Assembly: GCA_000306725.1 (NCBI GenBank)
Contig: CP003083.1
Location: 2,778,042-2,842,041 of the forward strand
Direction of reading: 5' to 3'
DNA: 64,000 bases
DNA from: Methanolobus psychrophilus R15
Lineage (GTDB): Archaea; Halobacteriota; Methanosarcinia; Methanosarcinales; Methanosarcinaceae
The notes beneath the pieces are model-generated. The model was not told the origin of the DNA. It ran no database searches and saw only the letters and a program-made list of their open reading frames with translations. Shown here in pieces: positions 9,002 through 19,677 of this stretch. The stretch's first letter is position 1; every line of letters begins with the position of its first letter. Position numbers and translations under genes: made by a program.

Positions 9002-9855
9002 GAACTGCTGTTCCAATAAATAGCAAAGGACTGTTCAGGGGGCTGAACCTAAGGCAAAGGACAATCCTCTTAATAAGCCTCATGTCGCTCTTATTGATGA
9101 CAGTTCTAGCCTCAAGCCTCTATATCGACAGTACCTCACTGTCTACTAACTTCGATTCCAGGAATCTTGCTCCCTCTCTTGAACATCCATTTGGGACTGA
9201 CTGGATGGGAAGGGATATGTTTGCAAGAACTCTCACGGGACTGGGCCTAAGTATCATGGTTGGAGCTTTCGCTTCTTCTATCAGTACTTCAGTGAGCATT
9301 TTCCTGGGTTTGCTCTCCAGTATGGGAAAAACTGCAGATTCCTTTGTGTCCTGGCTGGTAGACCTGTTCCTCTCAATACCTCATCTGCTGTTAATTATCC
9401 TTATTTCTATAGGATTGGGGGGAGGCGCAACAGGAGTTATAATCGGGGTTGGATTAACCCACTGGACAAGCCTGACAAGAGTGGTGAGAGCAGAGATCAA
9501 GCAGATAAAAACCCAGGATTATATCCATATATCCAGTAATTTCGGTAAACCAAACTGGTGGATAGCCAGAAAGCACATTCTGCCTCATTTAATCCCTCAG
9601 TTCTTATTGGGCATGATCCTGGTATTCCCACACGCAATTTTGCATGAGGCTTCTGTCACTTTTCTGGGCTTCGGGCTTTCACCGCACGAGCCGGCAATCG
9701 GTATAATCCTGTCAGAATCGATGAGATACCTTGCAGCAGGATACTGGTGGCTTGCATTCTTCCCGGGCCTATCACTTTTAATTGTAGTCCTGGCAGTCGA
9801 CGTGATAGGTGAGAACCTTGGAAAGCTGATGGATCCCAGAAAAGCACATGAGTGA
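8998..9855 (+). CDS. ABC importer permease, NikC/DppC type
   Basis: A 285-residue permease, partner of the preceding NikB-like protein. It has the DppC-type N terminus with a single helix followed by the HPFGTDWMGRDMFART segment, which is characteristic of the NikC/DppC branch, then the transport domain ending MDPRKAHE. The start overlaps the stop of the previous gene (ATGA), indicating coupled translation. The two permeases should form the membrane heterodimer of the importer. Confidence 0.88.
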   Translation: MRTAVPINSKGLFRGLNLRQRTILLISLMSLLLMTVLASSLYIDSTSLSTNFDSRNLAPSLEHPFGTDWMGRDMFARTLTGLGLSIMVGAFASSISTSVSIFLGLLSSMGKTADSFVSWLVDLFLSIPHLLLIILISIGLGGGATGVIIGVGLTHWTSLTRVVRAEIKQIKTQDYIHISSNFGKPNWWIARKHILPHLIPQFLLGMILVFPHAILHEASVTFLGFGLSPHEPAIGIILSESMRYLAAGYWWLAFFPGLSLLIVVLAVDVIGENLGKLMDPRKAHE

Positions 9856-9910
9856 ACGAAATCTTATCGCGGTCAAGGAGTAAAATGATCAATCAAAGCG
9901 GGTGTGAAGT

Positions 9911-10888
9911 ATGAGTACAAAAATGGTAACGACTAATGAGGATAGGGAGAGAGCTGAAGCTCTTTTGAAAGTAAGGGATCTTTCACTTTCTTTCTTTCAA
10001 TATACTTCCGGGCTTCGCCAGACAGAACTGCGAATAATCTCCAATATGAACCTGGAAGCTTACAGTGGAGAGGTTCTGGCTGTCGTAGGTTCAAGTGGGT
10101 CTGGCAAAAGTCTTCTGGCGCATGCTATCCTGGGAATCTTGCCTTCTAACTCCAGGCTTTCAGGTAGTATGGAGTATAAGGGCCAGAGTCTTACACAAGA
10201 GAAAAAAGAAGAACTCCGAGGTAAGGAAATATCTCTTATACCCCAGTCGACGACCTATCTGGACCCCTTAATGAGAATTTCCGATCAGGTGACGGGAAGC
10301 GTTGAAAAGAAGGATAAGGGATTGATGCGAGAGCGGCAGAGGGATATCTTCCAAAGGTATAATTTGCGGCCAGATGTCGGCAGAATGCTCCCTCATGAAC
10401 TGTCAGGTGGTATGGCCAGAAGGGTCCTGGTCTCAACTGCCCTGATGAGCTCTGCAGAGCTCATAATTGCAGATGAGCCGACTCCCGGACTGGATGAGAG
10501 GAGTCTGGATGAGACTCTGAGATATTTCAAGGACATGGCGAAAAAAGGATGCGCAGTCATACTTATAACCCATGACATAGAGGCCGCATTGAAGATATCT
10601 GACAGGATCGCAATATTCTACGCCGGCACTATCCTGGAGGAAGCCAGGATCGAGGATTTTAGAAACGATGGAGAGGATCTGAGACATCCATATACACGTG
10701 CCCTGTGGAACGCTCTTCCGCAAAACAGGTTCCAGGCAACAAAAGGTCACCAGCCGATGCAGGATGAGCTTAATGGAGGATGTGTGTACTTTGAAAGATG
10801 CTCTATCAGGACCGAGCATTGCTCAGAAGATGTCCCGCAGTTGAAAAGGATAGATGGAGGACTGGTGAGGTGCAATAATGTATCTTAA
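9911..10888 (+). CDS. ABC importer ATPase, NikD/DppD type
   Basis: A 325-residue ATPase with Walker A VGSSGSGKSLL, signature LSGGMARR, Walker B LIIADEPTPGLDE and the switch His in LITHDIEAA. The C terminus has the oligopeptide/dipeptide transporter extension (HPYTRALWNALP, then a Cys-rich CVYFERCSIRTEHCS segment that in relatives can hold an iron-sulfur cluster). It is 55 bases after the permease and overlaps the second ATPase gene by 11 bases. Cytoplasmic face of the importer. Confidence 0.9.
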   Translation: MSTKMVTTNEDRERAEALLKVRDLSLSFFQYTSGLRQTELRIISNMNLEAYSGEVLAVVGSSGSGKSLLAHAILGILPSNSRLSGSMEYKGQSLTQEKKEELRGKEISLIPQSTTYLDPLMRISDQVTGSVEKKDKGLMRERQRDIFQRYNLRPDVGRMLPHELSGGMARRVLVSTALMSSAELIIADEPTPGLDERSLDETLRYFKDMAKKGCAVILITHDIEAALKISDRIAIFYAGTILEEARIEDFRNDGEDLRHPYTRALWNALPQNRFQATKGHQPMQDELNGGCVYFERCSIRTEHCSEDVPQLKRIDGGLVRCNNVS

Positions 10889-11555
10889 AGGTGAGAGTAT
10901 AAGTTTTGGATACAGGAAGGATGACCTGATATTGAATAATGTGGACATATCTTTAGGCAGCGGGGAAGTATTAGGGCTGGTGGGAGACAGCGGAAGCGGC
11001 AAATCCACTCTCTGCAAGATACTTGCCGGGTATGAGAAGAACTATCAGGGAAATGTAAGTATAGATGGGAAGAAAATACACTCAAACGCATATAATCCCG
11101 TCCAGCTTATATTCCAGCACCCGGAAAAGGCTGTGAATCCAAGATGGAAGATGAGAGATATCCTGAATGAGGGCCATGTAGTTTCACAGGACGTTCTAAG
11201 CTCTTTTGGAATAAAGAAGAGCTGGCTTGATAGGTGGCCTAATGAGCTTTCCGGCGGCGAGCTTCAGCGGTTTGCCCTTGCAAGGGCCCTGAGTCCTGAA
11301 ACGAAGTTCCTGATAGCTGACGAGATAACCACAATGGTGGATGCTATCACACAGGTCCAGATATGGGAGAGCATCCTCGATATTGCTGAGAAGCTGAATA
11401 TCGGGATCCTGGTTGTGAGCCATGAAAAGAACCTGCTGAAAAAGGTATGCAATGAGGTTATATATCTATCCCGGATAAATAATGCAGGCCTGTATAACGA
11501 ACTTGCTTTCAGGGACATGCAGAATGCATCGCTTGGTGGAATGGTGCCAGAGTGA
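10878..11555 (+). CDS. ABC importer ATPase, NikE type
   Basis: A 225-residue ATPase with Walker A VGDSGSGKSTL, signature LSGGELQRFALARAL and a slightly unusual Walker B, FLIADEITTMVDA, where Pro of DEPT is replaced by Ile. It lacks the long C-terminal extension of the partner ATPase, as NikE proteins do. It overlaps the previous gene by 11 bases and is the last gene of the importer operon. Confidence 0.88.
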   Translation: MYLKGESISFGYRKDDLILNNVDISLGSGEVLGLVGDSGSGKSTLCKILAGYEKNYQGNVSIDGKKIHSNAYNPVQLIFQHPEKAVNPRWKMRDILNEGHVVSQDVLSSFGIKKSWLDRWPNELSGGELQRFALARALSPETKFLIADEITTMVDAITQVQIWESILDIAEKLNIGILVVSHEKNLLKKVCNEVIYLSRINNAGLYNELAFRDMQNASLGGMVPE

Positions 11556-11665
11556 ACGCAAATCCCGGCGCTCTCTGCGAGTCTTTCAATGTTTTATTTT
11601 TATATATCGCATATTCCGGTTCAAGGGTAATGGCTTAAATATTATAATAACCATCAGTAATAATT

Positions 11666-12223
11666 ATGCAACTTCCTACGCCTGATGAGATAAAACAAAA
11701 AAGGGTAGAACTGAGCCTAACCCAGAGTGACCTCGCAAAACGTGCGGGAGTCAGCCAGCCGCTGATCGCGCGTATAGAATCAGGGGATGTGGACCCGAGA
11801 TTATCCACCCTCAGGAAGATAATCGAGGTATTCGAGGATGCGGAAAAGGAGGATATCCTTGTGGTCAACATCATGAATACCGATGTGATCTCGGTTTCTC
11901 CGGAGGAACATGTAGATGCTGCTGTGCAGATAATGGGCAAGTATCACATTTCCCAGATACCGGTCATATCCAACGGGGTTCCGGTGGGGAGCATCTCCGA
12001 GGAGATGATTGTGAGGTCCCTGGCTGACAAAAAGAAAGCCATGGTCTCGCAGATGATTATCAAGGAGATGATGGGTGATTCTTTCCCAACAGTTTCTCCT
12101 AATGCTGATATTAAGGTAGTATCCCATATACTCGAAAAGAATCCTGCGGTCCTGGTACTAGAAAAAGGCCATGTGGTCGGGGTCGTCACAAAGCATGATG
12201 TGATGCAGATGCTCAACGGATGA
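11666..12223 (+). CDS. HTH-XRE and CBS-pair transcriptional regulator
   Basis: A 185-residue protein with an N-terminal Cro/C1-type helix-turn-helix (about residues 8-58, LTQSDLAKRAGVSQPLIARIESG) and two CBS domains (about 67-120 and 128-184), which usually sense adenosine nucleotides or SAM. This architecture is widespread in methanogens, but targets are mostly unknown. A TATA-like TTAAATAT at about 11636-11643 lies about 26 bases before the ATG and no ribosome site is present, so the transcript is probably leaderless. It sits between the importer and the flavin block and has its own promoter. Confidence 0.88.
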   Translation: MQLPTPDEIKQKRVELSLTQSDLAKRAGVSQPLIARIESGDVDPRLSTLRKIIEVFEDAEKEDILVVNIMNTDVISVSPEEHVDAAVQIMGKYHISQIPVISNGVPVGSISEEMIVRSLADKKKAMVSQMIIKEMMGDSFPTVSPNADIKVVSHILEKNPAVLVLEKGHVVGVVTKHDVMQMLNG

Positions 12224-12420
12224 TCCTGCGGAAAGTATGATCGTATATCCCTAAATGTTATCTCAAAACAGGGCCAGTCAGGATTATATAATAGTCTTAC
12301 GTAATCAGGCAGGTATTGCACTGTCCTTAAAGGGGTCAGGATCCCAATCTATACGTCTTTATCCCGTTTAATCACAGGAAATCTGTCAATCACGCTTTCA
12401 CAAAGTATTAGGAGATTTGC

Positions 12421-14053
<1,633 letters not shown>

Positions 14054-14068
14054 ATTAAGGATACAGCA

Positions 14069-14482
14069 GTGATTGATATGACCATCAGATTAGGATTTGT
14101 AATAGCTGAATTCAACAGGGACCTTACCTACCAGATGGAATTGCTTGGCGAGGAGCATGCAAAGTTCCTCGGGGCTGAGGTAGTGGCAAAGATACTGGTA
14201 CCGGGTGTATATGATATGCCCCTCGCAATCAAAAGATTGTGCGAGAGGAAAGATATCGATGCAGTGGTTACCATGGGAATAGTAATTGAGGGTGCCACGC
14301 AGCACGATGAGATAGTTGTCCAGCAAGCAGCAAGGAAGATAACCGACCTTTCTCTGGAATATAACAAGCCGGTGACTCTGGGTATCGCGGGACCCGGTAT
14401 GACTAGAATGGAAGCCCACGAACGTGTTGATTATGGAAAACGCGCAGTAGAAGCTGCCGTTAAGCTTGTTCAGCGTCTTTGA
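14069..14482 (+). CDS. ribH: 6,7-dimethyl-8-ribityllumazine synthase
   Basis: Condenses the ribitylaminouracil and the butanone phosphate to lumazine, the substrate of the neighbouring riboflavin synthase. The 137-residue protein has the family segments [29 protein letters not shown] and [15 protein letters not shown] (active-site His in QHDE). Two starts are possible: GTG at 14069, eight bases after AAGG, and ATG at 14078; the GTG has the better ribosome site spacing. The paralogy with the upstream riboflavin synthase is visible in the shared VPGVxDxPxAxKxL motif. Confidence 0.92.
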   Translation: MIDMTIRLGFVIAEFNRDLTYQMELLGEEHAKFLGAEVVAKILVPGVYDMPLAIKRLCERKDIDAVVTMGIVIEGATQHDEIVVQQAARKITDLSLEYNKPVTLGIAGPGMTRMEAHERVDYGKRAVEAAVKLVQRL

Positions 14483-14526
14483 AAAACAGATATGCTTAAA
14501 TACTATGTAAACGGGTAAGGGTTTCC

Positions 14527-15669
14527 ATGGCATCATCAAGGTTAAAACGGGTGGAAGAATCTGCAACTATAAAAGTTGCAAACATGGCTACAAAATTAAG
14601 GCAACAGGGAGTGGATGTCGTCAGTTTCAGTCTGGGTGAGCCGGATTTTGATACTCCTAAACATATATGTGATGCTGCATGCCAGGCGATGTACAGGGGT
14701 GAGACCCATTACACCCCCCCTGCCGGTATTCCTGAACTCAGGGAGGCCATCGCCGAAAAGCTCCGGACCGAGAACAAGCTTGACGTAAAAGGATCAGATA
14801 TAATTGTAACTCCGGGTGCGAAGCAGGCTATCTTTGAAGTCATGCTGACAGTCCTCGACGATCATGACGAGGCAATTCTCTTTGACCCTGCATGGGTTTC
14901 CTATGATTCTGCTATTAAGTTCGCAGGTGCGAATACTGTGTGGGTTCCGACCGATGCCAATGACCGTTTCAAGCCTCAGGACTTGGAAGAATATATTACT
15001 GATAAGACCCGGCTGATAGTTGTCAACAGCCCAGGCAATCCCACAGGTGCCGTATATGACAGGCAGACCCTGAAGAATATTGCCGACCTGGCCATTGACC
15101 ACGATCTCCTTGTACTTTCGGATGAAATATATGAGAAGATCATCTATGATAAGGAGCATGTGAGTATTGGCTCAATGGAAGGCATGCATGACCGGACCAT
15201 TACAGTCAACGGTTTCTCCAAAGCTTATGCAATGACAGGGTGGAGGCTGGGATATGTATGTGCCAGGCCTGATATATTTGAGAACATGCTTAAGATACAG
15301 TCGCACTCTATAAGTAACACGACCACTTTTGTGCAGCATGGAGGAGTAGCGGCCCTCAAAGGTCCTCAGGAACCTCTGGCAGAAATGGTTGATAAGTTCA
15401 AGGCCAGGCGCAGCCTCCTGATCGAAGAGCTTTATGGTATGGGGATCAAATGCCAAGTGCCGGACGGAGCTTTCTATGCCTTTGCCGACGTAAGTGAGTT
15501 CGGTGACGGGGATAAAGTGGCTGAGCGCCTTCTCATGGAAGCTCATGTTGCAGTGACCGCAGGTTCCGCTTTTGGGGAAAGTGGAAGGAACTTCATAAGG
15601 CTGTCCTATGCGACTTCACAGGACCGCATAAAAGAAGGGCTTGCAAGGATCGAAGATGCACTGATCTGA
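14527..15669 (+). CDS. Class I aminotransferase, probable aspartate aminotransferase
   Basis: A 380-residue fold-type I PLP enzyme. Key segments are SLGEPDFDTPKH (substrate binding), YTPPAGIPELREAIA, NSPGNPTGAVY, SDEIYEKIIYD and the PLP-Lys in NGFSKAYAMTGWRLGY, with the late Arg in FIRLSYATS. This pattern is that of the AspAT I-gamma / AspC group. Together with the class V aminotransferase upstream it flanks the flavin genes, but it is likely a general amino-acid enzyme. Aspartate versus another amino acid cannot be decided here. Confidence 0.87.
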   Translation: MASSRLKRVEESATIKVANMATKLRQQGVDVVSFSLGEPDFDTPKHICDAACQAMYRGETHYTPPAGIPELREAIAEKLRTENKLDVKGSDIIVTPGAKQAIFEVMLTVLDDHDEAILFDPAWVSYDSAIKFAGANTVWVPTDANDRFKPQDLEEYITDKTRLIVVNSPGNPTGAVYDRQTLKNIADLAIDHDLLVLSDEIYEKIIYDKEHVSIGSMEGMHDRTITVNGFSKAYAMTGWRLGYVCARPDIFENMLKIQSHSISNTTTFVQHGGVAALKGPQEPLAEMVDKFKARRSLLIEELYGMGIKCQVPDGAFYAFADVSEFGDGDKVAERLLMEAHVAVTAGSAFGESGRNFIRLSYATSQDRIKEGLARIEDALI

Positions 15670-15721
15670 TCCTCTTCTATATTTTTCCCGGCCAGTGCGT
15701 CAATATGCGGCTGTGTCATTC

Positions 15722-16150
15722 TCATGATGTTTTCCCGTAACGTTCCAATATCTTTTTTATTATCTTTCCGGTGCTGCATAGCGGGCAGGTCTTTGAATCA
15801 CTGATACGCACGACTTTGGCATTGATCTTGTGTTCACGCAATTCATTTTCAAGCTTCAGGGTGTTGAATGTCTGGTCATATCCAAGTGCGATTATATCGG
15901 GTCTTATCTCCATGACCGGCGTGAACATGTTGCTTTCGCTTCCCAGCACAGCTTTGTCGACTACCTTGAGTGAGCTTACCATCTTCAGTCTCTGGTCCTC
16001 CGGTATGACGGGCTTTGGCTTGTGCCTGATCATGGATTCCCTTGCAACGATCACGTATAGTTCGTCTCCCAGCTCACGTGCTTTACTAAGAAAAAGAATG
16101 TGCCCCGGATGAAGTATATCAAAAGTTCCTGTTGCAAGTACTCTTACCAA
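15722..16150 (-). CDS. ribL: FAD synthetase (FMN adenylyltransferase), RibL
   Basis: Archaeal cytidylyltransferase-fold enzyme that adenylates FMN to FAD. The nucleotidyltransferase signature GTFDILHPGH is at the N terminus, and the C terminus carries the CPLCS Cys pair known from RibL. I choose the TTG at 16150 (Val-Arg-Val-Leu next, 142 residues) because AAAGGTGAT, a good ribosome site, lies about five bases before it. The alternative GTG at 16159 would lie inside that ribosome site. The gene is convergent with the aminotransferase and completes the flavin block started by ribC and ribH. Confidence 0.9.
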   Translation of the reverse strand: MVRVLATGTFDILHPGHILFLSKARELGDELYVIVARESMIRHKPKPVIPEDQRLKMVSSLKVVDKAVLGSESNMFTPVMEIRPDIIALGYDQTFNTLKLENELREHKINAKVVRISDSKTCPLCSTGKIIKKILERYGKTS

Positions 16151-16316
16151 AAAGATCACCTTTCAGATGACCCTATGAGCCGGCCAGTTATAAAAAACAC
16201 TCGCTGATATGTCTGGAGCTTCCGGCAACATTCTTCAATGAAGAGCTTTTCTGATGTCCCCGGCAAGGCTATAAGCTGCAAGCTAAGTTATCTTAAAAAA
16301 GATGACTAAAATGAAG

Positions 16317-16553
16317 TTATTTCTTAATAACTCCCACAATTTTGAAATTCTCCAGGGCATCGGACTCGTGAGGAGATTCCATATCAAGGTCTTCTGTAAG
16401 GTCCATACCTGCCTCGTGAAGTCCCATGTGTTCTCCACTATCCCAGAAATCGCTGTCTGTGACATCGTATACTTTGCCTGAGTAGACTACGTAAGCTTTC
16501 TGACCATTTTTACCGTTATACTTTGCAACTTCTTCAAGTGTAAATTCTTCCAT
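16317..16553 (-). CDS. Cytochrome b5-like heme/steroid-binding domain protein
   Basis: A 78-residue single-domain protein: EEFTLEEVAKYNGKNG, then AYVVYSGKVYDVTDS and a His-containing GEHMGLHEAGMDLT, ending in a second His (SPHESDAL). This is the small cytochrome b5-like fold found as a stand-alone protein in Methanosarcinales. The HPGG loop of true b5 is replaced, so heme binding is plausible through the two His but not certain. It has no membrane segment and stands alone, 56 bases upstream of msrA on the same strand (16554-16609 between them on the map, msrA being transcribed first). Confidence 0.8.
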   Translation of the reverse strand: MEEFTLEEVAKYNGKNGQKAYVVYSGKVYDVTDSDFWDSGEHMGLHEAGMDLTEDLDMESPHESDALENFKIVGVIKK

Positions 16554-16609
16554 ATCCTCACCAGCTACACATTTTCTTTTTACCTTATAGGCTTTTGGGT
16601 ATCCTTAAG

Positions 16610-17194
16610 TCAGATTGGGCATCCTCCGGTCCTCCCTGACTTCTCTATGTATTGCTGGTGATACTCCTCGGCACGATAAAACCTGCCCGCCGGGACTATT
16701 TCGGTTACAATGCCTCTCTGGTACTTCCCAGACTTCTGAAGGTTGATCTTAGATGCAAGAGCTGCATTCTCCTGTCCCTCTGTATGATAGAATATTGCCG
16801 ACCTGTACTGGCTCCCTACATCAGGCCCCTGCCGGTTGGATGTTGTGGGGTCATGCATTGCCCAGAAAAGCTCCAGCAGCTTGTCATAGGATACCAATGA
16901 AGGATCAAAAATGACCTCCACAGCTTCGGCATGGCCAGTTTGACCGCTGCATACATCTTTGTATGCTGGGTCAACAAAATCCCCTCCGGTATAACCGACC
17001 TGCGTATATTTCACGCCTTTTACTTTCCTGAAAGTCGCTTCAACACCCCAGAAACAGCCAGCCGCAAAAGTTGCGACCTCGTTCCCCTCCCCGATTAATT
17101 CTTCTCTCGATTTCATACTATCCCTAACCAAGCCGGTGGGCACTATATCAGGCGAGTCGCATGACATGCCTGCATATGCAAACGCAGCTATCAA
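16610..17194 (-). CDS. msrA: Peptide methionine-S-sulfoxide reductase with a defective-looking export leader
   Basis: Reduces methionine-S-sulfoxide in proteins. The catalytic Cys is in [13 protein letters not shown], with [14 protein letters not shown] and EYHQQY also present; the domain spans about residues 38-194. The only start after the in-frame stop is TTG at 17194, which leaves residues [11 protein letters not shown] as half of a hydrophobic leader. Codons before the TTG continue the hydrophobic stretch (Lys, Ile, Leu, Ile, Ile, Leu) until a TGA, and an ATG with a Pro-Lys start lies just upstream in another frame. A one-base loss in the leader would explain this. The catalytic domain is intact. 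Confidence 0.88.
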   Translation of the reverse strand: MIAAFAYAGMSCDSPDIVPTGLVRDSMKSREELIGEGNEVATFAAGCFWGVEATFRKVKGVKYTQVGYTGGDFVDPAYKDVCSGQTGHAEAVEVIFDPSLVSYDKLLELFWAMHDPTTSNRQGPDVGSQYRSAIFYHTEGQENAALASKINLQKSGKYQRGIVTEIVPAGRFYRAEEYHQQYIEKSGRTGGCPI

Positions 17195-17305
17195 TAAAAT
17201 AATCAGTATCTTGTATCAATTTTGGGCATTTTTCAAATTGATGCTTAATTACTGCAAGAAGAAAATGTATCAATTATCCTGTATATATCTTTCCCATATT
17301 CTCTT

Positions 17306-18094
17306 TTAAACTCCCATAAGCTCTTTCATTGACGAATAGCAGGCCTGGAATATTTTCTGGTTACCTTTTATCTCAAGCACATCAAAATCGAATATCTGGG
17401 CGAACTCATCCACTTTTTGATGGAAATTCTCAGTATATGTCAGCCCTGTATTGACTTTTGCAACCCTTTTGTAGCCGGTAATCTCGTTCACTTTCCTGAG
17501 CATCTTAATTGTCTTTTCGGGGTTCTTCGGGTCTACCCGCATGATCTCTCTCCAGGAGTGGGCGTACATAGGCGTGAAAAGAAAGGTTCCCTGGCTGCTC
17601 AGCATTTTCAATGTTTTGAGATACTCTTCCCCGCCGCCGAGGGTGGCACCGATGCAGTCATCCACAATCCTCTTATCATCCCGCAATATACGCACCGGGC
17701 ATGTTGTTTCCTGGTACCTGAAGTCTTCTTCTACTTTGTCCAGGACGTTGCCACAAAGTCCATAGAACAGAAGGATGCCATCACAATACTCTGTAATCTG
17801 GCCAATCCTTTCGTATATATCGACCTTAAGGCTCTTGGGGAACTCATGAAGTGCAAGTTCCACCAGACAGACAACGACCGTGAATTTTTCCAGATCCTTT
17901 CTTTGAGAGGTGGGAAGAAGCTGCTCCAGCGGCAGTAGGGCATACCGGAGACCGGATCCATCCATCTTTGCGATCATATCTTGTTCTTCATTGTTCTTCA
18001 CAACAATTATCTCATTGACCGATGGATCATTCTCAAGCAGATGGATGATCTCATCCTGAAGTATCTTGCATGACAGTATTGCCATTACAGGCAT
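17306..18094 (-). CDS. DUF1638 family protein
   Basis: A 262-residue DUF1638 protein with its typical N terminus (MAILSCKILQDEI), FYGLCGN and DDCIGATLGGGEEY segments. In Methanosarcina relatives such genes sit beside methylamine or corrinoid methyltransferase genes, and a role around corrinoid or methyl transfer has been suggested, but the biochemical function is unknown. The conserved Cys residues (SCK, GLCGN, TCPVRI, DDCIG) could bind metal. It is monocistronic here; no methyltransferase is adjacent. Confidence 0.8.
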   Translation of the reverse strand: MPVMAILSCKILQDEIIHLLENDPSVNEIIVVKNNEEQDMIAKMDGSGLRYALLPLEQLLPTSQRKDLEKFTVVVCLVELALHEFPKSLKVDIYERIGQITEYCDGILLFYGLCGNVLDKVEEDFRYQETTCPVRILRDDKRIVDDCIGATLGGGEEYLKTLKMLSSQGTFLFTPMYAHSWREIMRVDPKNPEKTIKMLRKVNEITGYKRVAKVNTGLTYTENFHQKVDEFAQIFDFDVLEIKGNQKIFQACYSSMKELMGV

Positions 18095-18365
18095 AAGCTA
18101 ACACTCTCCTGTTTTTTCTCCGGTCATTTACCTTTATATTATCACGGCTATTCATTTTATCCTTTTTGCGGCTCAGATGTGAAAAAAACAACGGTCGAAT
18201 ATTGGAGATATTCTCTAAAAGAGGAAAAGAAAACCGGGTCCTCTGACTATTCCTACGACAAAAGTCGAAGAATTCTCTGTCCCCAGCTTGCTTTAAAGCA
18301 ATAGCCAGGCACTTACTTTTGATGCTGCTACTAAGGTATTGGGTATTGCACAGGAAAGTCCCATC

Positions 18366-18464
18366 TTATGTAGTCAGTTTCATGCCTGCATACAGCAGGA
18401 TCACCAGATATGTGAAAGCCAGCCCGAAAAGCAGCCACACACCGCCCATAGAAACTCTAGTCAT
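18366..18464 (-). CDS. Predicted 32-residue single-span membrane protein
   Basis: A short frame inside the 700-base gap between DUF1638 and the acetyltransferase gene. It encodes a 32-residue protein with a short polar start (MTRVSMGG), one membrane helix (VWLLFGLAFTYLVILLY) and a polar end (AGMKLTT). A GGTGG ribosome site lies six bases before the ATG, which supports translation. I do not recognise a family; it resembles the many small membrane subunits or regulators that automated calling misses. Proof would need proteomics or conservation. Confidence 0.5.
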   Translation of the reverse strand: MTRVSMGGVWLLFGLAFTYLVILLYAGMKLTT

Positions 18465-18674
18465 ATCATACCACCATTTTCATACTGAAGCGAACACAGA
18501 TAATCCATTCATACCCGGGTTAATTGTTCCTTTAAAGGACTGTTAAAGTTCTTTTTTGCCCTTTCTTCCCTTTTCTTTAAACAGTTCTATTATGGTCTTC
18601 CTTGGGGCAATTCATTAACTGCACTATATGCTGTCCTTTTCTAATATATAACGTTTGTTATACTTGACTATATA

Positions 18675-18692
18675 ATGATGATGATGATGATG
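18675..18692. repeat. (ATG)6 microsatellite
   Basis: Six uninterrupted ATG triplets about 105 bases before the start of the GNAT acetyltransferase gene. Such runs can change length by slippage. Confidence 0.85.
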
Positions 18693-18797
18693 ATTTATCC
18701 TTTTATCCAATACCCATCCAAGCAGCAAAAAACTCAACATTGATGACTGCATCCAGACTGGATATACTTCCTACGGACTTTACGTGCAGGTGTCATT

Positions 18798-19301
18798 ATG
18801 AGTGAGATTACAGATAACCGGCAACTAAAAATAAGGCAGGCCAATGAAGGCGATGTGGCATTGATCATGCGATTTGTACGTGCGATTGCAGAGTTTGAGA
18901 ACCTCAGCGATCATGTAGTTTCAACTGAGGATTCCTTACGAAAACATCTCTTCAGGGAAAGACCGTATGCAGAGGCAGTGATAGCCGAATTGGGAAAAGA
19001 GCCTGCAGGGTTTGCAATGTTCTTCCACAATTTTTCCTCTTTCTTAGGCAGGCCTGGTTTGTACATAGAGGATATCTATGTATATCCTGAATACAGGAGC
19101 AACGGTATTGGCAGGGCACTAATGAAACACTGCGCCCAGGTTGCCCTTGAAAGGGATTGCATCAGGATGGAATGGAGTTCACTGGACTGGAACCCTGCCA
19201 GGAGGTTCTATGAGCATTTGGGAGCGCAGGGTCATGCAGAGTGGATAATGTACCGTCTTGAAGGCAGGAACCTGTCCGAACTTGCAGATGAAAGGGAATA
19301 A
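18798..19301 (+). CDS. GNAT family N-acetyltransferase (SSAT-like)
   Basis: A 167-residue acetyl-CoA-dependent transferase. The order of segments (IRQANEGDVALIMRFVRAIAEFENL, then FFHNFSSFLGRPGLYIEDIYVYPEYRSNGIGRALM, then WNPARRFYEHLGAQ) is the spermidine/spermine or thialysine N-acetyltransferase branch. The acetyl-CoA loop is YRSNGIGRAL. The likely substrate is a polyamine or small amine; this is family inference. The start ATG has only a weak ribosome site, CAGGTG, about eight bases upstream. Confidence 0.85.
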   Translation: MSEITDNRQLKIRQANEGDVALIMRFVRAIAEFENLSDHVVSTEDSLRKHLFRERPYAEAVIAELGKEPAGFAMFFHNFSSFLGRPGLYIEDIYVYPEYRSNGIGRALMKHCAQVALERDCIRMEWSSLDWNPARRFYEHLGAQGHAEWIMYRLEGRNLSELADERE

Positions 19302-19318
19302 GGGCAACCAAAGAAAGA

Positions 19319-19615
19319 TCAAAGGATCTTGCTCAGGAAATACTTTGTTCTTTCATGTTTTGCATGTAAGAATATATCCTCAGTCGTGCCTTCTTCCACA
19401 ATCATACCGTTATCCATGAACAGAACGCGGTCGCCGACCTCTCGGGCAAATCCCATCTCATGAGTTACTACTGTCATGGTCATGCCCATCTGTGCAAGGT
19501 CTTTCATCACTCCAAGGACCTCTCCCACCATCTCAGGATCAAGTGCAGATGTAGGCTCATCAAAAAGCATGACCTTCGGATGCATCAATGAAAATGGAAA
19601 GTAATTAGACAACAC
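19319..19615 (-). pseudogene. 5'-truncated polar amino acid ABC transporter ATPase (GlnQ-like)
   Basis: The frame holds only the C-terminal part of a GlnQ-type ATPase. It begins abruptly at about [18 protein letters not shown] (Walker B) and runs through [16 protein letters not shown] to the normal C terminus. Walker A, the Q-loop and the LSGGQ signature, about the first 150 residues, are missing, and the first ten codons of the frame do not resemble the family. No partner permease or binding protein is nearby, so this is a remnant at the left edge of a decayed region. Confidence 0.88.
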
Positions 19616-19677
19616 ATTTATATTCTCTCACCTTAACTATACGAACTAATTATTCATTAAGTCTGGTCTTACTTTCA

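Larger units (their letters stand above)
18095..18797. other. Gap of about 700 bases with a short tandem repeat
   Basis: Apart from the 32-residue membrane protein frame at 18366-18464, I see no gene. The trinucleotide ATG is repeated six times at 18675-18692, just before an AT-rich stretch; it may be a hypervariable microsatellite in the leader of the acetyltransferase gene, whose start is about 100 bases downstream. Confidence 0.6.

Noticed and set aside
17306-18094. DUF1638 gene considered as a sign of nearby pyrrolysine methyltransferase genes
   Set aside because: No in-frame amber codon with a conserved continuation and no methylamine methyltransferase is present in the surrounding sequence.
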